Positions 4,645 through 10,236 of a DNA stretch of 10,236 nucleotides are shown here, one piece after another (the first letter of the stretch is position 1; the number at the start of each line of letters is the position of its first letter). Both the position numbers and the translations under genes were made by a program. The DNA comes from an uncultured Campylobacter sp. (GTDB lineage: Bacteria > Campylobacterota > Campylobacteria > Campylobacterales > Campylobacteraceae): positions 1-10,236 of the forward strand of contig NZ_CALKTS010000340.1 of the NCBI RefSeq assembly GCF_937997595.1. The letters are read 5' to 3'. The notes below the pieces were generated by a model. The model was given only the letters and a program-made list of their open reading frames with translations. It was not told where the DNA came from and made no database searches.

Positions 4645-6111
4645 TTACTGCTCGTAAAAGCCGCTCGGTTTGGAGATCGTGTCGATGTAGATGTTTTTGG
4701 TCTGGGTGTAGTGATCCAGGATCATCTTGTGCGTTTCGCGACCGATGCCCGATTCTTTGTAGCCGCCAAACGGCGCGCCGGCGTGGATCTGGTTGTAGGT
4801 ATTGACCCACACGCGACCCGTCTCAAGCAGGCGTGCGACCGTGAGCGCTTTTGCGATGTCGCGCGTAAATACGGCGCCGCCTAGTCCGTAGAGGCTGTCG
4901 TTTGCCATGCGGACGAGCTCGTCTTGATCTTTAAATTTAATCACGACGCCCACAGGACCGAAGATCTCCTCCTGCGCCACGCGCATGTCGTTGCGCACGT
5001 CCACGAGTAGCGTAGGCTCGACAAAAGCCTCTCCCGCGCTATGTCGCTTGCCGCCCACGGCGATCTTAGCGCCCTCCTCTACGCCGATTTTTACGTACTC
5101 TAAAATTTTATCGGCTTGCTTTTTGTTGATCTGGCATCCCATCTGGGTGTTCGGATCGAGCGGATCGCCCACCTTGATGCGCTTAAATTTCTCCACTAGC
5201 GCCGGTACGAATTTATCGTAAATGCCCTCCTGCACGAAGATCCTACTTCCCGCGCAGCAGACCTGACCTTGGTTGAAAAGAATTCCCAGCTGCACGCCGT
5301 CGATCGCAACGTCGAAATCGCAATCGTCAAAGATGATGTTTGCGCTCTTGCCGCCGAGCTCAAGCGTAGCGGGGATGATCTTTTGTGCCGCGGCTAGCGC
5401 GATGCCTCTGCCGACCTCGGTAGAGCCGGTGAATGCAAGCTTATCGAGTCCTTTGTGGGTGCGGACGAACTCGCCCGCCTTGCTTCCCTTGCCGGTTACG
5501 ACGTTGATGACGCCCTTTGGAAGTAGCGGTGCGATTAGGCGGATGAACTCCAAAATGCTAAGGCTGGTCTCGGAGCTTGGCTTAAATACGCACGTATCGC
5601 CCGCGGCAAGTAACGGAGCGAGCTTCCACGCGCCCATCAAAAACGGGAAATTCCACGGCACGATCTGTCCTACTACGCCGATCGGCTCGCGCAAGACGAC
5701 GGATAGATAGCGCTCTTTTAACATATTGGCGCTGCCCTCCTCGCCCAAGATCACGCCCGCAAAATAGCGGAAATGTTCGATCGACCACGCTACGTCGACC
5801 GCGCGCGTCTCGCGGATCGGCTTGCCGTTGTCGATAGTCTCTACGGTGGCGATGAACTCGGCGTTTTGCTCTAGGACGTCGGCGATCTTGTTTAGCAGCG
5901 CGCTGCGCTCATAAACGCTAGTGCGGCGGAAGCTCTCAAACGCCTTGCGAGCTGCGGCGACCGCTCTATCGACGTCCGCCTTGCTAGCATCTGCGATCTT
6001 TGAAATTTTCTCGCCTGTAGCGGGATTAAAAACGTCTAGGCTCGCGCCGCCTTCGGCACCCACAAACTCGCCGTCGATGAAAAGCTTATAGCTTGGTTGG
6101 ATTGTAGCCAT
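4645..6111 (-). CDS. NAD(P)-dependent aldehyde dehydrogenase (ALDH2-like)
   Basis: This enzyme oxidises aldehydes to carboxylic acids in the cytoplasm. The 488 residues are full length for the superfamily. Seen: VPWNFPF (151-157, Asn154 of the oxyanion hole), Lys177 in FKPSSETS for cofactor binding, FTGSTEVG (227-234), LELGGKSANI (250-259, general base Glu251), FNQGQVCCAGSR (279-290, nucleophile Cys285), EEIFGPV (381-387) and PFGGYKESGIGRE (447-459). The spacing of these residues matches human ALDH2 closely, placing it with the acetaldehyde/betaine/general ALDH group rather than succinate-semialdehyde or glyceraldehyde-phosphate enzymes. Substrate cannot be read from sequence; acetaldehyde or lactaldehyde would be reasonable guesses. 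The ATG at 6111 has AAGGAG at good spacing. It is a single-gene unit with its own -10 box and terminator. No lesions are seen. Confidence 0.93.
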   Translation of the reverse strand: MATIQPSYKLFIDGEFVGAEGGASLDVFNPATGEKISKIADASKADVDRAVAAARKAFESFRRTSVYERSALLNKIADVLEQNAEFIATVETIDNGKPIRETRAVDVAWSIEHFRYFAGVILGEEGSANMLKERYLSVVLREPIGVVGQIVPWNFPFLMGAWKLAPLLAAGDTCVFKPSSETSLSILEFIRLIAPLLPKGVINVVTGKGSKAGEFVRTHKGLDKLAFTGSTEVGRGIALAAAQKIIPATLELGGKSANIIFDDCDFDVAIDGVQLGILFNQGQVCCAGSRIFVQEGIYDKFVPALVEKFKRIKVGDPLDPNTQMGCQINKKQADKILEYVKIGVEEGAKIAVGGKRHSAGEAFVEPTLLVDVRNDMRVAQEEIFGPVGVVIKFKDQDELVRMANDSLYGLGGAVFTRDIAKALTVARLLETGRVWVNTYNQIHAGAPFGGYKESGIGRETHKMILDHYTQTKNIYIDTISKPSGFYEQ

Positions 6112-6143
6112 GCTTACTCCTTATGTGAAATATGACATTTAAT

Positions 6144-6149
6144 ATTATA
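6144..6149 (-). promoter_or_regulatory. -10 box (TATAAT) of the aldehyde dehydrogenase gene
   Basis: A perfect TATAAT (context GGATATATAATATTAAATG, minus strand) lies 33 nt before the ATG at 6111. Transcription would start near 6137 and give a leader of about 26 nt ending in the AAGGAG site. No -35 box is obvious. Confidence 0.6.
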
Positions 6150-6424
6150 TATCCGCGGCGATTAATGCGGCATAAATTTCGGAGCGAAAATCGGTTAAAA
6201 TTTCGTAGTGTGTAAATTTGAGAAGCAATGCGACGTGCGCGAAATTTTAAAATTTAATCTACGCGCGCGACAGCGGAGGTTTTGAGCGGCTTTGAAGCGG
6301 CGCGAAATTTAACCGAGAGCGAGCGGCGAAATTTCAAAATGTAACGTTTATGAAACGAGAGCGAAAATTTGGCTACGATAAAATTTCAGAATTCGGCTTT
6401 GCTAAATTTTAAAATTCGGTTGCT

Positions 6425-6444
6425 TTGAAATTTTAAAATTTAGC
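6425..6444. repeat. Copy 2 of the exact 20-bp spacer repeat
   Basis: Identical to 3161-3180 in the same orientation (TTGAAATTTTAAAATTTAGC), and it lies in the AAATTT-rich spacer upstream of the aldehyde dehydrogenase gene. Confidence 0.7.
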
Positions 6445-6471
6445 TCCGTCGGAATTTTGAACTCGGCTTCG

Positions 6472-6546
6472 TTAAAATTTTGAAATTTTGTAAGGTAAAA
6501 TTTTAGAAACATTTTGCGGAATAAATTTCTAAAACTATCTTTAGCG
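6472..6546. repeat. Imperfect 75-bp direct repeat, copy A
   Basis: It shares with 6618-6693 an ordered series of words: TTTTGAAATTTTG-like start, then GAAACATTTTGCGGAATAAA, then TTTCTAAAACTATCTTTAGC. By eye the copies agree at roughly three quarters of positions. The spacing between copy starts is 146 bp. Read on the minus strand this copy contains a sense frame beginning A-K-D-S-F-R-N-L, close to A-K-D-S-C-R-N-F in copy B. Confidence 0.6.
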
Positions 6547-6617
6547 GATCGGGCGGGCGGTTTAAATTTACAGCGCGCGGCAATCGGTCGCGCCCGTAGC
6601 CAGAAAGGCAGCCTCCG

Positions 6618-6693
6618 ATAAAATTTTAAAATTTTGCAGGATTAAATTTCTAAAACATTTTTTGAGATAAAATTTCTACAACTATCTTTCGCG
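6618..6693. repeat. Imperfect 75-bp direct repeat, copy B
   Basis: Second copy of 6472-6546, in the same orientation, with TAAAACATTTTTTGAGAT and TTTCTACAACTATCTTTCGC in the same order. It abuts the 3' side of the doubtful minus-strand frame 6711-6989. Confidence 0.6.
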
Positions 6694-6710
6694 CAAACTT
6701 TGCAAGCCTC

Positions 6711-6989
6711 CTAAAGCTCGCCCGTAAAACTCGCTTGGACATGGGCGACATCCGAGCAAGACGAAAGTGCGGCGCCGAAAGCAGCCGAAGCTGTTTTGCA
6801 AAAGTAGATGCAGGCGGCGTAACCCGCTTTCGCTCGTAGCTTATCGGGTACAGAAGACGTAACGCTCTCGGAATGGGGGAGGGAGGTAACTGTTCGCGCA
6901 GCTCGTGTGTACAGTTTCAGACGCAGAAGCCTAACCACTCTAGCGCAGTCGGACGCAGGGAGAATAGCTATTCGCCGTGGCTCACACAC
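6711..6989 (-). CDS. Doubtful small hypothetical protein
   Basis: A 92-codon frame from GTG 6989 to TAG 6711, unrecognised. It begins MCEPRRIAILPASD and has a Ser/Ala-rich second half (HSESVTSSVPDKLRAKAG, YFCKTASAAFGAALSS) with three spaced cysteines. No good ribosome binding site precedes the GTG, and there is no membrane segment or known motif. After the TAG the same frame stays open for 22 codons (EACKVCAKDSCRNF...) into direct-repeat copy B before TAA at 6642, so the true frame may be longer and interrupted. It may instead be chance, as the opposite strand lacks long frames but base composition is odd. Low confidence. Confidence 0.25.
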   Translation of the reverse strand: MCEPRRIAILPASDCARVVRLLRLKLYTRAARTVTSLPHSESVTSSVPDKLRAKAGYAACIYFCKTASAAFGAALSSCSDVAHVQASFTGEL

Positions 6990-6995
6990 AACCTA

Positions 6996-7017
6996 GATTG
7001 CAGGAGCGCAATCGCTC
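6996..7017 (+). other. Two mutually exclusive small hairpins
   Basis: GATTGC (6996-7001) pairs with GCAATC (7008-7013), and GAGCG (7004-7008) pairs with CGCTC (7013-7017). The two stems overlap and cannot form together. A further GAGCA/TGCTC pair lies at 7074-7078 and 7091-7095. No promoter or U-run makes this a convincing small RNA. Confidence 0.3.
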
Positions 7018-7214
7018 GCACCGCAACCTAAACATAGTGATCCAACGCTCGCGCTGCGGCTCGCGGTTCGTTCGAGCACAGGGAAACAACTGCTCTTGCG
7101 TGTGTCAGGCTCATTTAAGCCAAAAAATCGAACTAGGCGTACGAAACTAATGTTATCGCAAAAACTGCGCGCTTTGAATTCGTTTGAGCAGGAGAGTGCA
7201 GACCGCTTAAAATT

Positions 7215-7964
7215 TTAAAATTTAGGCTCGAAAAAGGTCTCTTCGTGGATGTTGGCGAAGGCGGCTTGCAGGCTGATAAAAAACCTCGGATGGGCCTTTT
7301 CGTACTGCGCCAAAAGCTCCTTCGTAGCGGCGCGAGCGGTGGGCTCCTTGCCGCCATATTGCCTCGCGGGGCAAACCTCCTCCTCGCGCATGATCGGAAG
7401 CGCGTTATCTCTGGCACAGGCTGCGATTTGGCGCTCGCGCGTGAGAATGAACGGACGGATGATCACAAGCCCGTTTTCGGCGACGTAGCGCGGAGCGAGG
7501 GTGCGAAGCGCGCCGTTGAAGGTGAAATTCATAAAAAAGCTCTCCGCGGCGTCGTCGAGGTGGTGGGCGATGGCGATCTTATTAAAGCCGTGCTCGAGCG
7601 CGTAGGAGTAGATGTATCCGCGCCTCATACGCGAACAAAAGCTGCAAAACGTGGTGTTTGCGCGGATCTTTTCCTTGCCGAATTCAAAAATTTTAGTATC
7701 GATTATCTCGTAGGGGATCTCGTGCTCTTTAAAATGGGCGCTTATCTCGCGCAGATCCTCGCCGATACCGTAGGTGACGGTAACGGCTCGAAACTCCCAA
7801 TCTAGCGGGCTTACGCTTTGGAAGTGCTTCAGCACGTGCACCAAGCTCATGCTGTCCTTACCGCCGCTAAGAGCTAGTAAAATTTTATCGCCGCGCTCGA
7901 ACATCTTGTATTTGGCGTTGGTTTGTCCGACCCGGCGCAGTAACTTTTTGGAGAGGTTTATCAT
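7215..7964 (-). CDS. ttcA: TtcA-type tRNA 2-thiocytidine synthetase (ATP-dependent, Fe-S)
   Basis: TtcA adenylates C32 of certain tRNAs and replaces its oxygen with sulfur, using a [4Fe-4S] cluster. Seen: the PP-loop SGGKDS (33-38), CSFC (Cys107 and Cys110) followed by RMRRG, AIAHHLDDAAES (131-142), and a third Cys (198) in EEEVCPAR. The CxxC plus distal Cys is the TtcA cluster pattern and argues against TilS. At 249 residues it is shorter than the E. coli enzyme (about 310), lacking N- and C-terminal extensions, as I recall for epsilonproteobacteria. The ATG at 7964 overlaps the mtnN stop as ATGA, implying translational coupling. It is the last gene of the slyD-fabD-mtnN operon. No strong terminator follows, only the AT palindrome AAATTTTAAAATTT. 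Closely related PP-loop thiolases are the alternative. Confidence 0.83.
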   Translation of the reverse strand: MINLSKKLLRRVGQTNAKYKMFERGDKILLALSGGKDSMSLVHVLKHFQSVSPLDWEFRAVTVTYGIGEDLREISAHFKEHEIPYEIIDTKIFEFGKEKIRANTTFCSFCSRMRRGYIYSYALEHGFNKIAIAHHLDDAAESFFMNFTFNGALRTLAPRYVAENGLVIIRPFILTRERQIAACARDNALPIMREEEVCPARQYGGKEPTARAATKELLAQYEKAHPRFFISLQAAFANIHEETFFEPKF

Positions 7965-8659
7965 AACCTTTCGATCATTTTTAGGACGAAATTTGCGCTC
8001 GTTTGCGCGCTTTTTACCATAAACTCGTCAAAGTCGAACTCGGCTTTGTGTCCCGCCTCGTCGCTTATCGCGCGCAGCACGCAAAACGGCACGCCCAGCG
8101 CGTCGCACACCTGCGCTACGCTCGCTCCCTCCATCTCGACCGCGCTCGCGTCAAATGTCTGCTCGATCCAGCTCTTGCGCTCCTCGCCGCTTACGAACTG
8201 ATCACCGCTAGCGATGACGCCCGATTTTAGCGTGATGCCTAGCTGCTCAGCGACGCTTTGCGCGATAGAATTTAGCCTCGCATCGGTTTGGACTGAAATT
8301 TTACTTCCAGGCACGAATCCGTGCGGATGCCCAAACGCCGTGATGTCCAGATCGTGCTGCACGAGCGAGGTGGCGTATAAAATTTCGCCGATCTTGATGC
8401 CGTGCTTCAAAGCCCCCGCGACGCCCGTAAAAATGAGCGCGCGCGCGCCGAATTTCTCGATCATAACCGTAGCGGTCAGGGCGGAATTTACCTTGCCGAT
8501 CTTCGAATACGCGATCACTAGATCGTGGCCGTTAAGCTTAGCGGCGTAGAATTTATTATTCGCGTGCTCCACAGCTTCCACGCTCACACCCCGCTCGCGC
8601 AGCGCGGACAGCAGCGGCTCGATCTCTTCGGGCATCGCGCCTAAGATCGCAACTTTCAT
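7961..8659 (-). CDS. mtnN: 5'-methylthioadenosine / S-adenosylhomocysteine nucleosidase (MTAN)
   Basis: It hydrolyses the glycosidic bond of methylthioadenosine and S-adenosylhomocysteine, releasing adenine. In Campylobacter and Helicobacter the same enzyme also cleaves 6-amino-6-deoxyfutalosine in menaquinone synthesis, so it may be essential here. Seen: MKVAILGAMPEEIEPLL with Glu12, FTGVAGAL (77-84), SGDQFVSG (151-158), VEMEGASVAQVC (174-185) with Glu177 contacting the ribose, and LRAISDEAG (195-203) with catalytic Asp200. These match the E. coli catalytic set Glu12, Glu174, Asp197. The 232-residue length is normal. Its ATG overlaps the fabD stop as ATGA, and its stop overlaps the ttcA start the same way, so the three genes are probably co-translated. 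SAH removal feeds LuxS-independent recycling; luxS is not in the window. Confidence 0.93.
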   Translation of the reverse strand: MKVAILGAMPEEIEPLLSALRERGVSVEAVEHANNKFYAAKLNGHDLVIAYSKIGKVNSALTATVMIEKFGARALIFTGVAGALKHGIKIGEILYATSLVQHDLDITAFGHPHGFVPGSKISVQTDARLNSIAQSVAEQLGITLKSGVIASGDQFVSGEERKSWIEQTFDASAVEMEGASVAQVCDALGVPFCVLRAISDEAGHKAEFDFDEFMVKSAQTSANFVLKMIERL

Positions 8660-9600
8660 CTATTCTCCTTTGCAAATTTCAGAAACTCGTCTAGGCTCGC
8701 AAGATCCATGATGCTGAAGGTCGGCTTTTGTGTGATCTTTTTGTTTATCCCTTTTAAAACCGTCGCGCCGAACTCGACGAAGCAGTCCGCCTCACCCTCG
8801 TAATTTTTGATACTTTGCTTGTAAAGCACAGGGCCAATAAGCTGGGCTTTCAGTAGCTCTAGCGCTTCGGATTTTGTCCTATATGCGCGCGCCGTGGCGT
8901 TAGCGATGACAGGGGCAAAGCTCTCTTTTAACGCGGGGCGTAAAAATTCCAAAAGCTCGTCGCTGGCGCTTTGTAGCATAGGGCAGTGGCTCGCGACGCT
9001 CATATTAAGTAGCATCGCGCGCTTTGCGCCCGCGGCTTTAAACTCGCCCTCGAGTGCTGCGAGATCATCTTTTTTGCCAGCGACCACGATCTGCCCGTCG
9101 CAGTTATAATTCGCCGCCCAAACCTGCTTGCCTGCGCTCGTCGCATCCGCGCAAATTTTCTCGACCGCCTCGTCGGCAAGAGCCAAGATCACCATCATTC
9201 CGGCACCTTTGCCCTCGCAGGCGCTCTGCATAAGCCTGCCGCGAATATTTACTAGCTTTAGCATCTGCTTCGGCTCCATGCCTCCCGCAGCGCTTAGCGC
9301 GCTAAACTCGCCCAGCGAATGTCCTAGTAAAAACTGCGGAGCGATGTTAAGCTTTTCTTGATCCGCTCTTTCTTGCAGCGCCGCAAGCGCCATCATAGAA
9401 TTTAATGCAATCGCGGGTTGCGTAAATTCCGAAACGTCGAGCTTATCGCTAGGCTCAAACAGTAAATTTTTAAAATCAATGTCGGTAAAGTCTGAAGCCT
9501 CATCCAAAAGCGCGCACGCAGAGGCGGAGTTCTCGTAAAACTCCCTGCCCATGCCTACGCTTTGGCAGCCCTGTCCGGGGAAGATAAAAGCAAATTTCAT
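8656..9600 (-). CDS. fabD: Malonyl-CoA:ACP transacylase FabD
   Basis: FabD moves malonyl from CoA to acyl carrier protein, the entry step of fatty-acid elongation, in the cytoplasm. Seen from the chosen start: IFPGQGCQSVGMG (6-18), FTQPAI (59-64), GHSLGEFSAL (93-102) with nucleophile Ser95, NIRGRLMQ (118-125) with Arg120 for the malonyl carboxylate, and VASHCPML (202-209) with His205. The product is 314 residues, normal for the family. The frame is open 39 codons further upstream, but that part lies over the slyD tail and is Arg-rich in the wrong frame. ATG 9600 gives the canonical N-terminus and is preceded by AGGA, which overlaps the slyD stop TAG. The gap to slyD is 8 nt, and the stop overlaps the mtnN start by 4 nt. 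Confidence 0.95.
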   Translation of the reverse strand: MKFAFIFPGQGCQSVGMGREFYENSASACALLDEASDFTDIDFKNLLFEPSDKLDVSEFTQPAIALNSMMALAALQERADQEKLNIAPQFLLGHSLGEFSALSAAGGMEPKQMLKLVNIRGRLMQSACEGKGAGMMVILALADEAVEKICADATSAGKQVWAANYNCDGQIVVAGKKDDLAALEGEFKAAGAKRAMLLNMSVASHCPMLQSASDELLEFLRPALKESFAPVIANATARAYRTKSEALELLKAQLIGPVLYKQSIKNYEGEADCFVEFGATVLKGINKKITQKPTFSIMDLASLDEFLKFAKENR

Positions 9601-9608
9601 AAAAAATC

Positions 9609-9766
9609 CTAATGCTCGTGGTGGTGCCCGCCGCAGCACTCGTGACCGTCTGCATGTCCATGGCCTCCGCAACACTCGTGATCCTCTGCGTGATCGTGTC
9701 CGTGTCCGCCGCAGCACTCGTGCCCCTCGTGATGATTATGTCCGCAGCCGCAGCTGTGCGCGCCCT
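9609..9766 (-). repeat. Coding repeats for the SlyD metal-binding tail
   Basis: The word CCGCAGCACTCGTG occurs at 9631-9644 and 9709-9722, with a one-base variant at 9667-9680, spaced 36 and 42 bp. Each encodes HECCGG on the minus strand, separated by Gly/His/Asp spacers (HGHDHAED, HGHADG). Repeat number could change by in-frame slippage or recombination. Confidence 0.65.
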
Positions 9767-10220
9767 CCGGCTGTCCGATAAGAATTTCATCCGCCGTCGC
9801 TTCTCGGTTCTCGACGATTTTCACGTTAAATTCCAGCTCCTTGCCCGCATATGGGTGGTTAAAGTCGATGGTGACATCCTGCTCGCCGATAGCTTTAACG
9901 CTCACCCGGGTAGTCGCGCCGTCCTCCGCCTGGCCGAAAAGCTCCATACCAACGACCAGATCAATGCCCGCAAACTGCTCTTTAGGCAGGATCTGCACGG
10001 CGTCTTCTCTATACTCGCCGACCCCGTCGCTCGGGCTTATTAGAACCGTTTTGCTCTCGCCCGCTTGTAGATTTAAAATTTCATCTTCCAGCTTTTGGAT
10101 GATTTGATCTTTGCCGCTAAGAAAGGCGATCGGGTCGGAGTTTAAATTTGACTCTAAAATTTCGCCGGTTTTGCCGTCTTTTAGCTCATAATGCATCTTT
10201 ATAACTCGGTTGTTAGCCAT
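9609..10220 (-). CDS. slyD: SlyD-type FKBP prolyl isomerase / nickel chaperone with Cys-His-rich tail
   Basis: SlyD catalyses cis-trans prolyl isomerisation, chaperones folding and supplies Ni(II), notably for [NiFe] hydrogenase. Seen: YELKDGKTGEILESN (11-25), PIAFLSGKDQIIQKLEDEIL (30-49), SPSDGVGEYREDAV (62-75), ILPKEQF (77-83), an insert-in-flap region (about 77-120), and DFNHPYAGKELEFNVKIV (119-136), the FKBP fold signature with the GKxLxF motif. The tail (151-203) has 16 His and 8 Cys, including CGC and three HECCGG repeats. Several known SlyD homologs have His/Cys-rich tails, but this one is long and regular. The ATG at 10220 has AGGAG upstream. It heads the visible operon; any promoter lies beyond the right edge. 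In an anaerobic or microaerobic Campylobacter, hydrogenase maturation is a likely client. Confidence 0.94.
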   Translation of the reverse strand: MANNRVIKMHYELKDGKTGEILESNLNSDPIAFLSGKDQIIQKLEDEILNLQAGESKTVLISPSDGVGEYREDAVQILPKEQFAGIDLVVGMELFGQAEDGATTRVSVKAIGEQDVTIDFNHPYAGKELEFNVKIVENREATADEILIGQPEGAHSCGCGHNHHEGHECCGGHGHDHAEDHECCGGHGHADGHECCGGHHHEH

Positions 10221-10236
10221 AGTTTTCTCCTGTTTA

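Larger units (their letters stand above)
6112..7214. other. Long spacer (1.1 kb) in two distinct halves
   Basis: After the promoter, bases 6180-6700 are low-complexity sequence made of AAATTT/AAAATTTT words joined by short G/C pieces. They hold an imperfect 75-bp direct repeat and one copy of the exact 20-bp word. From about 6700 to 7200 these words disappear and the sequence is GC-richer and mixed, holding a doubtful minus-strand frame (6711-6989) and several hairpins near 7000-7095. No tRNA, rRNA, tmRNA, RNase P RNA or transposase is recognisable. Confidence 0.6.

Noticed and set aside
6929..6946. tRNA-like D-arm (CTAGAGTGGTTAGGC on the minus strand)
   Set aside because: No matching acceptor stem, anticodon stem or T-arm could be built around it.
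7133..7417. Minus-strand frame overlapping the ttcA end
   Set aside because: It overlaps ttcA in another frame, is Arg/Ser/Pro-rich and lacks a ribosome binding site.
9601..9717. Longer fabD frame starting upstream at 9717
   Set aside because: The added residues are Arg-rich, lie over the slyD tail in another frame and precede the canonical MKFAFIFPGQG start, which has its own ribosome binding site.

Overview
The window looks like a chromosomal piece of a Campylobacter with a fairly high G+C content, most like the oral group (C. gracilis, rectus, showae). Three things suggest this: AAATTT/AAAATTT words fill the spacers; ThiL, SlyD, FabD and MtnN have epsilonproteobacterial-type sequences; and the order slyD-fabD-mtnN-ttcA matches what I recall of the C. 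jejuni Cj0115-Cj0118 block. Species assignment is inference.

Layout. Bases 1-266 (minus) hold the start of an exported isoaspartyl peptidase/asparaginase. Bases 267-1305 are a degraded stretch with a possible gene remnant and a DUF417 (RclC/YkgB-like) membrane protein gene broken by an in-frame TAG. Bases 1306-2832 (minus) hold thiL, unusual in carrying about 225 extra residues of Ser/Gln/Asn/Asp-rich repeats between its two conserved halves. Its promoter and a leader containing a terminator-like hairpin lie upstream. Bases 3284-4601 (plus) are an AT-richer three-gene cluster: a small membrane protein and two tandem paralogous lipoproteins. Each of the three carries one lesion (TGA, a T7-tract frameshift, a frameshift just after the start codon). 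Bases 4645-6111 (minus) hold an intact ALDH2-like aldehyde dehydrogenase with a clear -10 box and terminator.

Bases 6112-7214 form a long spacer. Its first half is low-complexity AAATTT sequence with an imperfect 75-bp direct repeat; its second half is different in composition, with a doubtful 92-codon frame and competing hairpins. Bases 7215-10220 (minus) are a tight housekeeping operon, slyD -> fabD -> mtnN -> ttcA. It has one 8-nt gap and two ATGA overlaps, and links protein folding and nickel handling, fatty-acid initiation, SAM by-product and menaquinone metabolism, and tRNA thiolation.

The core genes are intact, while the accessory and spacer-rich parts show many small lesions. That fits ongoing decay, phase variation, or local base errors; the sequence alone cannot tell these apart. 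The strongest candidates for something undescribed are the repeat-expanded ThiL and the small lipoprotein family.
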